Shown: positions 54,686 to 63,593, counted from the stretch's first letter. The stretch is DNA of 64,000 nt from Berkiella_A sp050252335 (GCA_050252335.1 JBFWLB010000005.1:1-64000); one strand, 5' to 3'. Notes: a model not told the origin generated them from the letters alone. Program-made: numbers and translations.

Positions 54686-55309
54686 TTAAAAAGCACTTTT
54701 TCTTCTTTTTGTTGTGTCATAGCAAAAATTTGCATTTACATCTACAAACTTATGAATAGGTAATCCTACTTCTTCTAAACATTGCCGCATACATTCAGAT
54801 CTTCGCTCATAGACTGATTTTTCTCCAACATCGGCATGAAAAGCACCTGAATTATTATTAAAGAAAACAATCTCAGCATTTTGAGTATTTCCTTGCGTTA
54901 CTGAGAATTTTATGTCTCCCGCCACAACAACATTATCAATATTTTCTGGCTGCGCTAAAAAAACATGGCGCCCCATACCTACGCGTAACTTAAGATTATT
55001 GTTTGGATCTTTGATAACAACATAAATATAAGAACCGTTGGGAACAAGAACTTCGTTAGGATTATCATGTTTAGCTAAAACATATTGATGAGACTCACAT
55101 TCACGTAAAGTCCAATATCGAGCACCATTATATTTTGAACAAATATATTGCTCTGCTCGAGTGAACCCTGCGCTTGTTTTACGCGCATGGAATAAAAGGG
55201 TTGGTGGAATTAAATGCGCTCCCTCTACTTCTCCCTGCTCTATATCTTTAGGATTTACAAGGCCATTATCGTCAATACTACTTATCTGTGTGAAAGTAAG
55301 CTTTGGCAT
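54686..55309 (-). CDS. 207-aa protein of unknown function
   Basis: Soluble protein without signal peptide or membrane helix. The middle (about 105-160) is beta-rich: LRVGMGRHVFLAQPENIDNV, VVAGDIKFSVTQ, AEIVFFNNNSGAFHADVGEK. The order His..., AGDI, NNNSG-F-H looks like the AGE...NNxSGHY pattern that I recall from uncharacterised bacterial and toxin-associated proteins, but I cannot name the family. A Cys-containing basic tail follows (SECMRQCLEEVGLP ... KRRKSAF). RBS GAGGAG lies just before the ATG, so the start is secure. It is convergent with the 856-aa ankyrin-type gene and may be part of the same accessory group. Confidence 0.75.
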   Translation of the reverse strand: MPKLTFTQISSIDDNGLVNPKDIEQGEVEGAHLIPPTLLFHARKTSAGFTRAEQYICSKYNGARYWTLRECESHQYVLAKHDNPNEVLVPNGSYIYVVIKDPNNNLKLRVGMGRHVFLAQPENIDNVVVAGDIKFSVTQGNTQNAEIVFFNNNSGAFHADVGEKSVYERRSECMRQCLEEVGLPIHKFVDVNANFCYDTTKRRKSAF

Positions 55310-55500
55310 GTTAGCTCCTCAAAATATCCGTGTTTGACGCCCCTTTCCCTACCATAGCATTGATAGAATTCCTAAGTGAAGCACTTCAAGGCATTTCTCA
55401 ACTTTATAAGGCTAACTCTTCCATACAAACTGACTATGAGACATGACTATAAATCATGTAAATTTTCGTGTTGTCAAAACGCAGATTCTTTAAGTCACAT

Positions 55501-55533
55501 CGTTTGCACAAACCAAAATAAATTGTGCAAACG
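55501..55533. repeat. perfect hairpin downstream of purU
   Basis: CGTTTGCACAA and its exact complement, 11-base arms with 11-base loop. It lies on the 3' side of purU without a T-run; it could be a weak terminator or mRNA end structure. Confidence 0.55.
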
Positions 55534-55576
55534 CATCTGAAATAAAGTTTTGAACAGAAACAGGGTTGAAAAGCCT

Positions 55577-56449
55577 CTAATCAAAGATGACCGTTTTATT
55601 ACCATCTACAATGATTTTATCATCGAGATGATAACGTAATGCTTTTGCTAATACATTGCGCTCTACATTTCGACCTAATTCTTTAAGGGTATAAGGATTA
55701 TCACGATGTGTTACAAGCGCAACATCTTGAGCAATAATAGGCCCCATGTCCAAATCTTCTGTCACATAATGTGCAGTAGCACCGATTAGTTTTACCCCTT
55801 TATCATAGGCTTGCTGATAAGGATTTGCCCCCACAAAAGCAGGTAAAAATGAATGATGAATATTGATAATCCTGCTTGGGTATTGTTCTACAAAATCTTT
55901 AGATAAAATCTGCATATAGCGCGCTAAAATAATGCCATCTACTTGATCTTTACATAAATTTAAAGCCATTTGCTCAGCTTCAATTTTCTTATCTTTTTCA
56001 ACAGGAATATAATGGAAAGGTACTTTGAAATGCTGTGCAAAATGCTCCAGCTCTTTATGATTAGAAATAATAAAAGGAATTTCTAAAGCTAATTCACCTC
56101 GCGACCAACGCCATAAAATCTCAAGCAAGCAATGATCGTGCAAAGAAACAAACACCGCCATACGCTTAAAAGGTAATGCATAATGAAAGTCATAATCCAT
56201 TTTAAACGGCGTTGCTACTTCTTGTTTAAAAGTCTCTTCTAATTTGTGTTTAGAAAGATCTAAATGTGGCGTTTGAAACTCAAGGCGCATAAAAAATTTA
56301 CCACCCTCAGGATCTGTAGAGTGCTGCTGTAAATCAGTGATATTGGCGCCATGATTTTTCAAAAAAGTAGTGACCGAAGCCACGATACCAGGTCCATCAG
56401 GACAACGAATGAGGAGTCTCGCAATATGCTCAAGCTTTAATACTTTCAT
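55577..56449 (-). CDS. purU: formyltetrahydrofolate deformylase
   Basis: 290-residue enzyme hydrolysing 10-formyl-THF to formate and THF. N-terminal ACT domain (about 8-85, LIRCPDGPGIVASVTTFLKN then GANITDLQQHST) and C-terminal formyltransferase fold (about 90-285) with the Asn-His-Asp catalytic set: Asn and His in RIINIHHSFLPAF and Asp in TEDLDMGPII. Typical length. It balances the one-carbon pool and supplies formate for PurT in purine synthesis. It is a single gene flanked by accessory genes. ATG start followed by the usual VLKLEHIARLLI. Confidence 0.95.
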   Translation of the reverse strand: MKVLKLEHIARLLIRCPDGPGIVASVTTFLKNHGANITDLQQHSTDPEGGKFFMRLEFQTPHLDLSKHKLEETFKQEVATPFKMDYDFHYALPFKRMAVFVSLHDHCLLEILWRWSRGELALEIPFIISNHKELEHFAQHFKVPFHYIPVEKDKKIEAEQMALNLCKDQVDGIILARYMQILSKDFVEQYPSRIINIHHSFLPAFVGANPYQQAYDKGVKLIGATAHYVTEDLDMGPIIAQDVALVTHRDNPYTLKELGRNVERNVLAKALRYHLDDKIIVDGNKTVIFD

Positions 56450-56630
56450 TTTTTAGCTAAATAACTATTTTGTATCAATATAGTATACCAGCCTCAAATG
56501 CATAACTAAAATCAGTGTCATTATTCACCCCTTTACGGATGAAGTTTAGAGAGCAAACAGTTATAAATCAGTTAAACTTATAAGAAGGTAGAAATTGTAC
56601 ATTCAAATTGTGCATTTAAAAGGACTGAGA

Positions 56631-57551
56631 ATGACATTTAACTTCGAGCAACCTCATAACGGCCCAGAGTTACTTAACTACAGTTTAAAAGCTTATCTAT
56701 GCACTCTACCCAAAACTGCTTTTATTAGCAGCTTGGTCGTTGTTTTGGGTGTCTTGATGGTGGTGGCTCCTCAACTTGCACCGCCTGCCTATCAAAGCAA
56801 AGCAAGCCTAGTAGCCATGTTTGCTGCCATTGCCATGTTGCCACTCTTAGGTGTCATCGTAATGCTGATCCACAATCACGTGACGCAAAAGCCTGCATCA
56901 CTGATTTCCTTGTTTCTTTATTCATTAGAACGCTTTATTAGCTTAATTGGCAGCATTGTCTCTGCAAGCGTATTGCCACTTCTCATTATTATGGGGTGCA
57001 TTCTGCTATTTTTTGCCATTAATCTACCGGCTCTAAAGCTCCCTACTTTGCCTTTACTCCTTTCTTTTCTGGCACCAAGTATTATGTATACCTTGGTTCT
57101 TTTAGCACTCATCCCTAAAATTTTTTCCTTTGTCATGGTTTTTACAGAAAGGCTTGATGCGAATGAGTCTATAGAGATCAGTGAAATGATGGTAAAAGGT
57201 TTTTATTGGAGAAGCTTTTTATATACAGTTGTTGCTCTTGTAACAATTCTATTTATCGTTAACATTCCAGAAATGGCACATTATTATTGCCCAGCGACCA
57301 GCCAGTCACTACCCAATTGGAGCTTTTCTGCGATTCAAGCAATTTTACTGCTTTTCACAATTCCTTGGGTTATTGCATTATGGATCTGTCACCAAAAGGA
57401 TTTATACAACCACTATCTCAAAAATAGCCAACGTGCTCAAAAATCAAAGCCTTATGCAAAAACAGGCTTAAAGGTCAATGTAACGAACGATCAAATAAAA
57501 ACCCCACCCAAGAGTGGAGGTAGCGACGGGGATAATTCTGTGGGTTTTTAA
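56631..57551 (+). CDS. six-helix inner-membrane protein of unknown function
   Basis: 306-residue polytopic membrane protein. Six hydrophobic segments at about 35-55, 67-90, 115-140, 148-175, 205-225 and 240-265, with Pro-rich helix ends. Start: ATG at 56631 with RBS AGGA (56621-56624); the longer frame from 56595 adds 12 residues and lacks an RBS. The hydrophilic tail (SKPYAKTGLKVNV and after) is basic and ends GGSDGDNSVGF. I cannot assign it to a named family. It overlaps the ankyrin gene 57548-57892 tail-to-tail by 4 bases. Confidence 0.8.
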   Translation: MTFNFEQPHNGPELLNYSLKAYLCTLPKTAFISSLVVVLGVLMVVAPQLAPPAYQSKASLVAMFAAIAMLPLLGVIVMLIHNHVTQKPASLISLFLYSLERFISLIGSIVSASVLPLLIIMGCILLFFAINLPALKLPTLPLLLSFLAPSIMYTLVLLALIPKIFSFVMVFTERLDANESIEISEMMVKGFYWRSFLYTVVALVTILFIVNIPEMAHYYCPATSQSLPNWSFSAIQAILLLFTIPWVIALWICHQKDLYNHYLKNSQRAQKSKPYAKTGLKVNVTNDQIKTPPKSGGSDGDNSVGF

Positions 57552-57892
57552 CTGTTTCTTTTCTTAGGTTTTTGATTTGAATGGGGCTTTGCGCCAAATG
57601 TTTTCAAAAGAGGTAACAATTCAGCTCGTTTATGCACTTCGGCGAGCTGATAAATACTCATCCCTTTCTGTACATGATTTGCATCAGCACCTAACTCCAG
57701 AGTACGCATCACTGTTTCCTTTGACCCCATAACAATCGCAATGCAAAGCCTATCTTCTAGGCTGAGGTATGACTCATTCTCAAAAGAAAATGGCTCAACA
57801 CTCCCATGAAAATCTAAATCAACACTTAATTTCCTGCATGATTCTATGAGCTTCTTGCGATACTGCGATTCTTTATCGTTTTGTGTACTCAT
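57548..57892 (-). CDS. small ankyrin-repeat protein
   Basis: 114-residue soluble protein with about two ankyrin repeats near residues 47-103: LEDRLCIAIVMGSKETVMRT then LELGADANHVQKGMSIYQLA and EVHKRAELLPLLKTFGAKPH. The length, GADANHV turn and G-A-K end fit the ankyrin consensus. The N-terminal 45 residues and basic C terminus are unlike the repeats. It likely mediates protein binding; target unknown. It is a single gene on the minus strand, convergent with the six-helix membrane protein. Confidence 0.8.
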   Translation of the reverse strand: MSTQNDKESQYRKKLIESCRKLSVDLDFHGSVEPFSFENESYLSLEDRLCIAIVMGSKETVMRTLELGADANHVQKGMSIYQLAEVHKRAELLPLLKTFGAKPHSNQKPKKRNS

Positions 57893-58077
57893 TGTTTGAT
57901 CAGCCTTTAATGCATGCTCTATACATCTAGAATATAACCCAATATTAGTCGCTCAACAAACAAATTTTAAAGATTTTTTCTTCAATGTGTCCTTTTTTCA
58001 GATAAAAGTGTTTCTTTAATGTGCAACTACACTATAATGGCCAGCGATGTTTTGATGTAAATACAAGGGTGCTATCA

Positions 58078-58461
58078 ATGGGAAACTCAGTTGTTTCTCC
58101 AAATATTAATACACAGTTATTAAATGACTTCCAAGTTGCATTTCAAAAAGATTTAGGAGAATTGATCGAGCTTTATTTAATTGATGCACGTAAAAAGTTT
58201 TCAAGCTTACTTTCTGCCTTAGAAGCAAAGAATTTAGAAAACTTTACAGGAGCAGCAAGAGAGTTAAGACGCAGAAGTATAGATGTGGGTGCAATATCTT
58301 TTTCGCATAGCTGTTTAGCTTTAGAAATATCAACTCAAGAAATGCGCTTAGAACACCTTAAAAAAATTGTATTTCAGTTAGAAATTCAGTTTAATGAAGT
58401 AGAAGAAGAACTGTTGCACATTAAAGCCACACATGCTGCTAAAGTTAAAAAGCTTTTTTAA
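58078..58461 (+). CDS. Hpt-like helical protein lacking the phospho-histidine
   Basis: 127-residue all-helical protein starting at ATG 58078 (RBS AAGGG). LNDFQVAFQKDLGELIELYL, then DARKKFSSLLSALEAKNLEN and AARELRRRSIDVGAISFSHS match the Hpt pattern, in which the second helix normally reads AHxLKGxxxxxGA. The His position is Arg61 here and the following KG is RR, so it cannot act as a phosphotransfer protein in the usual way. Possible roles: decoy or scaffold in a phosphorelay, or a protein with another function in an Hpt fold. A GTG-led extension to 58021 is not favoured. No kinase or regulator is adjacent. Confidence 0.72.
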   Translation: MGNSVVSPNINTQLLNDFQVAFQKDLGELIELYLIDARKKFSSLLSALEAKNLENFTGAARELRRRSIDVGAISFSHSCLALEISTQEMRLEHLKKIVFQLEIQFNEVEEELLHIKATHAAKVKKLF

Positions 58462-58482
58462 ATGCCTTTTTAAGGCATTTTT
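58460..58482 (+). terminator. rho-independent terminator
   Basis: AAATGCCTT, loop TTT, AAGGCATTT followed by TT, immediately after the Hpt-like gene stop. Confidence 0.75.
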
Positions 58483-58712
58483 CCATGAAAGCATGAAGCA
58501 TTGATAAAAGAAAGTAAAATTTCTAAGAGCGTCTATAAGATTTCAGCAGTTCCCACTAATAGTATAATACTCTGTATTTTTCAGCATCGATGACTCACAC
58601 AAATCAAATAACCCATTTTTTGAAGAAAGACGGACATAGCGCAAGAAGGATTTACCTCACACATTTTTATTGTTAACCTCTGTTTTTCTGTCCGTGTTAA
58701 CAAGGAATCAAA

Positions 58713-59462
58713 ATGGCTCAGCAGGAATCTATTATTTGCCAACAACGTGATAATATTTTGATCATCGAATTCAATCGTGTCGAGAAGAAAAATGCACTTT
58801 CTCGAGCCATGTACCAATCCTTAACACAGGCACTCCTTGAAGCAGAACAACAAGATAGCATACATGTAGTCATACTAAGTGGCAGTGAAACCTGCTTTAC
58901 CTCCGGTAACGATCTATCTGATTTTATCAATGCAAAATCTATGCATGATCTTGAGCCTGTTTTAAATTTATTAATGCTATTACCTAGATTTAAAAAACCA
59001 CTTATTGCAGCAGTAAATGGTCTCGCTATTGGTATTGGCACTACCCTACTCTTACATTGTGATATGGTGATCGCCGATGACAGCAGTCAATTTCAATTGC
59101 CCTTTATTAATTTAGCTGTCTGCCCAGAAGCTGCAAGCAGTTTTCTGTTACCTCGATTAGTAGGTCATCAAAAAGCTAGTGAATTGCTTATGTTGGGCGA
59201 AAGATTTGATGCACAAACTGCATTGCAACTTAAAATTATCAATGAGATTGCACCGACTCATTCTGCACTCACCATCGCGCTAGAGAAGGCCAATAAAATT
59301 GCAAGCAAATCACCTAAAGCCATACAATTAACCAAAGCACTGCTCAAAAAGCCTATTTTAGAAGAAATGTCTTCTATTATTGGTTACGAGGCAAAATCCT
59401 TCTTTGAATGTTTACAATCTAAAGAAACACAACTTGCATTACAGGCTTTTTTCAAACAATAA
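58713..59462 (+). CDS. enoyl-CoA hydratase/isomerase family protein
   Basis: 249-residue crotonase-fold enzyme acting on acyl-CoA. Oxyanion-hole motifs SGSETCFTSGNDLSDF and AAVNGLAIGIGTTLLLHCDM are present. The catalytic region reads PFINLAVCPEAASSFLLPRL: it has one Glu, in the PEAAS setting typical of delta3-delta2-enoyl-CoA isomerases, and lacks the first hydratase Glu. I therefore favour isomerase over hydratase, with uncertainty. RBS AAGGA. It is the first of three genes with KAS III and thioesterase. Confidence 0.87.
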   Translation: MAQQESIICQQRDNILIIEFNRVEKKNALSRAMYQSLTQALLEAEQQDSIHVVILSGSETCFTSGNDLSDFINAKSMHDLEPVLNLLMLLPRFKKPLIAAVNGLAIGIGTTLLLHCDMVIADDSSQFQLPFINLAVCPEAASSFLLPRLVGHQKASELLMLGERFDAQTALQLKIINEIAPTHSALTIALEKANKIASKSPKAIQLTKALLKKPILEEMSSIIGYEAKSFFECLQSKETQLALQAFFKQ

Positions 59463-59505
59463 AATATTCTCCATCCATAAATAGTATGGTGTAAGGATTT
59501 TCAAA

Positions 59506-60627
59506 ATGACAGTTGTAATTTCCGGTACAGGACTTTTCACACCCACTCAGGCTATCACAAACCAAGAGTTGGTAGACTCCTTTAATTGCTACGTTGATGA
59601 TTTTAATCACAGCAATAAAGATAAAATTACCAGTGGCGAAATTCAAGCTTTAGAACCTTCCTCCGCAGGCTTTATTGAGAAGGCATCCGGCATTAAGCAA
59701 CGTTATGTCATCGATAAGAAAGGTATCCTCGATCCGACTCGTATGCGCCCTTTTATTGCGGCAAGAGCGCCAGAAGAACCTTCTTTGCAATGTGAAATGG
59801 CATTGCAGGCAATTCACCAAGCGCTTGATGTTGCGCAAATAAGTCCACAAGAGATTGATGGTATTATTGTGGCATGCTCTAATTTCCAACGCGCTTACCC
59901 GGCTATTTCAATTGAAATTGCCCACTTTCTACAATCTTCTGCTTTTGGTTTTGATATGAATGTAGCATGCTCTTCTGCTACTTTTGGAATAGCAACGGCT
60001 GCAGCTATGATAGAAGCTAAACAAGCGAAAACAATTATTGTGGTTAATCCTGAGATTTGTTCTGGACATTTAAATTTTAGAGATAGAGAATCGCATTTTA
60101 TTTTTGGTGATGCTTGTACAGCATTAGTATTGCAAGAAAAGTCCATTGCAAAAGTACCCCACTTTCAAATCATCGATACTAAACTGACAACAAGTTACTC
60201 AAACAATATCCGTAACAATCAAGGCTTTTTGACACATACAGAAGTGGCGACTCAAGAAACAATTCCCCATCATTTGTTCATGCAACAGGGGCGAAAAGTA
60301 TTTAAAGAAGTCATTCCATTGGTATGTGAGCATCTACTATCACATTGTAATAGTAATCACATTTCAATCGATGAGATAAAACGTCTTTGGTTACATCAAG
60401 CCAATCGCAGCATGAACGAACTGATTACAAAAAAAATATTAAATAAAGATCTCAATGAGCTTGATGCACCTATTATCTTAGATACTTTTGCAAATACCAG
60501 TTCAGCAGGTAGCATTATTTGCTTTCATCAGCATCATCATGATTTTGCAGAAAACGAAATTGGCATTATTTGCTCTTTTGGTGCAGGATATTCAATTGGC
60601 AGCATTTTAGTGCGTAAATTTAATTAA
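59506..60627 (+). CDS. beta-ketoacyl-ACP synthase III-like enzyme (FabH family)
   Basis: 373-residue thiolase-fold condensing enzyme. Active-site Cys155 in NVACSSATFGIAT, His297 in WLHQANRSMNELI and Asn330 in FANTSSAGSIICF form the Cys-His-Asn triad of KAS III. It is longer than E. coli FabH (317), with extra residues near the N terminus (about 20-80, PTQAITNQELVDSFNCY and after), as in FabH paralogues of secondary lipid pathways. RBS AAGGA. Between an enoyl-CoA isomerase and a thioesterase, it probably builds or extends an acyl chain for release rather than starting general fatty acid synthesis; no fabD, fabG or acpP neighbour is seen. Confidence 0.88.
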   Translation: MTVVISGTGLFTPTQAITNQELVDSFNCYVDDFNHSNKDKITSGEIQALEPSSAGFIEKASGIKQRYVIDKKGILDPTRMRPFIAARAPEEPSLQCEMALQAIHQALDVAQISPQEIDGIIVACSNFQRAYPAISIEIAHFLQSSAFGFDMNVACSSATFGIATAAAMIEAKQAKTIIVVNPEICSGHLNFRDRESHFIFGDACTALVLQEKSIAKVPHFQIIDTKLTTSYSNNIRNNQGFLTHTEVATQETIPHHLFMQQGRKVFKEVIPLVCEHLLSHCNSNHISIDEIKRLWLHQANRSMNELITKKILNKDLNELDAPIILDTFANTSSAGSIICFHQHHHDFAENEIGIICSFGAGYSIGSILVRKFN

Positions 60628-60642
60628 TTTTCGAGTAAACAA

Positions 60643-61164
60643 ATGAATTTATATCTCAGATTAATTTGCTTATTATTACGCTTCCCATTTATGAAAAAAC
60701 CAGCACATCCGCTGGATGCCACACAATTAGACATGCGTGTGTGGCCCAACGATCTTGATTTAAATATGCACATGAACAATGGTCGCTATTTAACAGTTAT
60801 GGATCTAGGTCGTTTACATTTAACTTTTGTCAATGGACTACTAGGGCCTTGTCTAAAACGTGGCTGGCTGCCTGTCTTAGGAAGTGCCAAAATTCATTAT
60901 TTAAAACCCTTAAATCTATTTCAGAAATATAAACTTGAATCTAAAGTCATTTATTGGGATGAAAAATGGATTTATATGGAACAACATTTTTTTAGAAAGG
61001 ATGCGCTCTGTGCAACAGCTCTGCTAAAAGCGCTTTTTGTCGGAAAAGAAGGAAAAATTCCTTCTCAACAATTAATCGATCTCATGGGACGTGAAATTAT
61101 CTGTCCGCCAGCACCGGAAGTACTTAAGCGCTGGATAGAATGCGAAAAGCGAGAGGAAATTTGA
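60643..61164 (+). CDS. hotdog-fold thioesterase (4HBT_2 / THEM6-like)
   Basis: 173-residue thioesterase-type protein. DLDLNMHMNNGRYLTVMDLG is the family signature (Asp-x-N-x-H-M-N-N-G-R-Y). Then LPVLGSAKIHYLKPLNLFQK and WIYMEQHFFRKDALCATALL complete the hotdog helix-sheet core. A hydrophobic N-terminal stretch (about 3-20) may associate with the membrane. It likely releases acids from acyl-CoA or acyl-ACP, consistent with its place 16 bases after the KAS III gene. Confidence 0.87.
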   Translation: MNLYLRLICLLLRFPFMKKPAHPLDATQLDMRVWPNDLDLNMHMNNGRYLTVMDLGRLHLTFVNGLLGPCLKRGWLPVLGSAKIHYLKPLNLFQKYKLESKVIYWDEKWIYMEQHFFRKDALCATALLKALFVGKEGKIPSQQLIDLMGREIICPPAPEVLKRWIECEKREEI

Positions 61165-61187
61165 TAGATGACGGCACAACACCCGTT

Positions 61188-61919
61188 TTAAGTCACAGGA
61201 TCTAATATTAATTGCTCAATCAAATAAGCTAATTTCTTTTCACAGGACAATACTTTTGTCTCCATGTCTGGCGTTTTATTATATTTACCAGCAGTTCTTA
61301 CAATGATACCAAGCAGTATATAATCCAACTCTAACTCTCTGGCAAGTGCTGCTTCAGGCATACCTGTCATACCCACAACATGACACCCATCTTGTGCTAA
61401 TTTCTTAACTTCAGCGCTTGTCTCAAATCGAGGTCCTTGTGTGATACCATAGGTTGCTCGCTGATGAAGTTCTAAATCTAATTCATGCGCTTTTTTAATA
61501 ATTTTTTGACGCAGAACCTCACTATAAGGCTCAGCAAAATCAACCTGAGCAATATGATCTTCTCCAAAGAAAGTATTATCTCGACCATAGGTATAATCAA
61601 TCAATTGATCAGGCAAAACTAAATCACCAGGATTATACTGCTCTGTAATGCCAGCAATTGCTGCAGTAGCGATAATAGTCTGTACCCCGGCATCACGCAA
61701 AGCCCAGATATTTGCTCTAAAGTTGATTTTATGGGGTGCCGTCGGCGTTTCTGTATCACGCCGAGGCAAGAATACCACTTCTTTATCGCCACCCAACATA
61801 CCATAGTTCAATGGTGCAGAAGGCTCACCGTAAGGTGTGCTTACGGTTGTTGAATGGGTTATAGCAAAGTTTTCAAGTGTAATAAAACGTGAACCACCAA
61901 TAATAGCTACTTTATTCAT
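61188..61919 (-). CDS. MTA/MTI phosphorylase (purine nucleoside phosphorylase family)
   Basis: 243-residue enzyme from ATG 61919. KVAIIGGSRF, the Pro-rich substrate lid TPYGEPSAPLNYGMLGG, VVFLPRR (phosphate Arg), HKINFRANIWALRDAGVQTI and TYGITQGPRFETSAEVKKLA, GMTGMPEAALARELELDY are the blocks of the MTA phosphorylase family; it should split methylthioadenosine or methylthioinosine to methylthioribose-1-phosphate. Gammaproteobacterial members are often MTI phosphorylases. Which substrate is used here is uncertain. The ATG overlaps the hpt stop by 8 bases. Confidence 0.9.
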   Translation of the reverse strand: MNKVAIIGGSRFITLENFAITHSTTVSTPYGEPSAPLNYGMLGGDKEVVFLPRRDTETPTAPHKINFRANIWALRDAGVQTIIATAAIAGITEQYNPGDLVLPDQLIDYTYGRDNTFFGEDHIAQVDFAEPYSEVLRQKIIKKAHELDLELHQRATYGITQGPRFETSAEVKKLAQDGCHVVGMTGMPEAALARELELDYILLGIIVRTAGKYNKTPDMETKVLSCEKKLAYLIEQLILDPVT

Positions 61920-62481
61920 CTTCCCCACTCACCGCATAAATCCCCGGTGCGTTTCTTAAGTAACGCTTGTAATCCATACCATATCCATATACAAATTTAT
62001 CTTCTACTTTCACACCCGTAAAGTCTGCCTTTTGCACCGCATCTTTATGTCTTGTTACTTCTTTTTCAACCAATACAGCTGTTTTAACAAGACTGGCTTT
62101 GGCGTCATAACAATATTTCACAATACCTGCGAGCGTTAAACCACCATCTAAGATATCATCGACCACTAAAATTACACGGCCTTCCAAAGAAGCACGTGGC
62201 TTTACCACCCATTCCAAGTTCTGCCCCGTAAAGGCATCGCCATATCGTGTCGCATGAACATAATCAACTTGGAGTGGAAAATCTAATCGTGTTAAAAGCA
62301 TACCAGTTGGAATAATTCCACCAACCATAACACACAATACAATTGGATTTGAATCATGCAATTCTGCAGAGATTTCAGATGCCATGCGATCCAATGCAAG
62401 GCCAACAGCCTGAGCGGAGTGAAGCTCTGTTGCTCTCTTTGCAACTGCTTTAATATGGTTCGGATCTAATATTTGTGACAT
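61912..62481 (-). CDS. hpt: hypoxanthine-guanine phosphoribosyltransferase family
   Basis: 189-residue purine salvage enzyme converting hypoxanthine or guanine and PRPP to IMP or GMP. Type I PRTase fold: PPi loop VMVGGIIPTGMLL, flexible loop YVHATRYGDAFTG and PRPP motif VILVVDDILDGGLTLAGI. The PRPP motif has Gly where most members have Thr (DTG to DGG), a small oddity. It starts after nagZ by 59 bases and overlaps the nucleoside phosphorylase gene, which would supply hypoxanthine if the substrate is MTI. RBS AAGG. Confidence 0.93.
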   Translation of the reverse strand: MSQILDPNHIKAVAKRATELHSAQAVGLALDRMASEISAELHDSNPIVLCVMVGGIIPTGMLLTRLDFPLQVDYVHATRYGDAFTGQNLEWVVKPRASLEGRVILVVDDILDGGLTLAGIVKYCYDAKASLVKTAVLVEKEVTRHKDAVQKADFTGVKVEDKFVYGYGMDYKRYLRNAPGIYAVSGEDE

Positions 62482-62540
62482 TGTACTTCAACCTTACATT
62501 TAACAAAAAGTGTAACGACTCACTTAACTAAAACTTAAAA

Positions 62541-63593
62541 TTACTGCAACATATCCCAACTGCCTATCTGTTCTAAGGCATTCCTTGCTTCTTTCCATTC
62601 AGTATGTTGATGCAACCTTTCCCATGGAATCATTGTATTTGGATCAGCCAATAATCTCTCTCTTCTTTCCACTACTTTTGGCTCAAATGAAGCAGTGATG
62701 TTTGATAATATTTTTTCTGCTTGCGGCCGATTATTGCAAATTAAAATATAATCTGAACCTGCACTGAGTGCTAATTTGGCACACATTAGAGGATCGCCTA
62801 ACTCTTTTGTGGCATCCATATTCAAATCATCGCAAATAATTGCCCCATTAAATTTCAATTTTTCTCTCAATATTGTTTGCAGCCAATAAGGTGAGAAAGT
62901 AGCTGGTAATTTTTCTATTTTAGGGAATATTAAATGACCTGTCATAATGGAGCCAATGCCATGTTTAATCAAATGTGCAAAGGGCAACAAGTCATCCGTA
63001 ATCTCAGAAAAATCACGTAAATCTACAGGCAAAGATAAATGAGAATCCGCTGTTACTTTTCCATGTCCAGGAAAATGCTTACCACAAGCTTGCATACCCG
63101 CAGTCAACATACCATCTACATAATGACTTGCAAGTAAATTCACAATCGCAGGATCAGAATGAATAGCTCTTGTCTTTACAACAGGATTTAAATCCGTTGC
63201 CAAATCAAGCACAGGCGCAAAACTTAAATCAACCCCTAAACTTCTGAGTTCCATTGCCATTAATTGGCCAATTTGTTTTACAACTTTTAACACAGATTCT
63301 GCATTCAATCGCTGTTCATCAAACAATCGTCCCAAAGCTTGCATAGGCGGCAATTTAGTCAACCCATTAACAAAACGCTGTACTCTACCACCTTCTTGAT
63401 CAACCGTAATAAAACAACGTGGACGAATCATTCGTATATGTTTAATAAGATCCATAACTTGTTCTGGGTTATCATAATTTCGTGCAAATAAAATAATCCC
63501 TCCCAAACTTGGATGCTTGAGTAGCTCGATATCATCTTGAGTGAGGGTTTGCCCAGCTACATCGGCAATCACGGGACCAATCTGCATTTCCAT
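62541..63593 (-). CDS. nagZ: beta-N-acetylglucosaminidase NagZ
   Basis: 350-residue cytoplasmic glycosidase of family GH3 that removes GlcNAc from anhydromuropeptides in peptidoglycan recycling. GPVIADVAGQTLTQDDIELL at the start, TVDQEGGRVQRFVNGLTKLP, KHFPGHGKVTADSHLSLP (general acid/base His-x-x-x-His loop) and CDDLNMDATKELGD (Asp nucleophile) are all present. Standard length. It is 7 bases after the L,D-transpeptidase gene and before hpt. Context: cell-wall and purine recycling operon. Confidence 0.95.
   Translation of the reverse strand: MEMQIGPVIADVAGQTLTQDDIELLKHPSLGGIILFARNYDNPEQVMDLIKHIRMIRPRCFITVDQEGGRVQRFVNGLTKLPPMQALGRLFDEQRLNAESVLKVVKQIGQLMAMELRSLGVDLSFAPVLDLATDLNPVVKTRAIHSDPAIVNLLASHYVDGMLTAGMQACGKHFPGHGKVTADSHLSLPVDLRDFSEITDDLLPFAHLIKHGIGSIMTGHLIFPKIEKLPATFSPYWLQTILREKLKFNGAIICDDLNMDATKELGDPLMCAKLALSAGSDYILICNNRPQAEKILSNITASFEPKVVERRERLLADPNTMIPWERLHQHTEWKEARNALEQIGSWDMLQ

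Noticed and set aside
57500..57551. AACCCCAC...GTGGGTTTTT considered as a terminator
   Set aside because: Arms are short and about 30 bases apart within coding sequence; not convincing.
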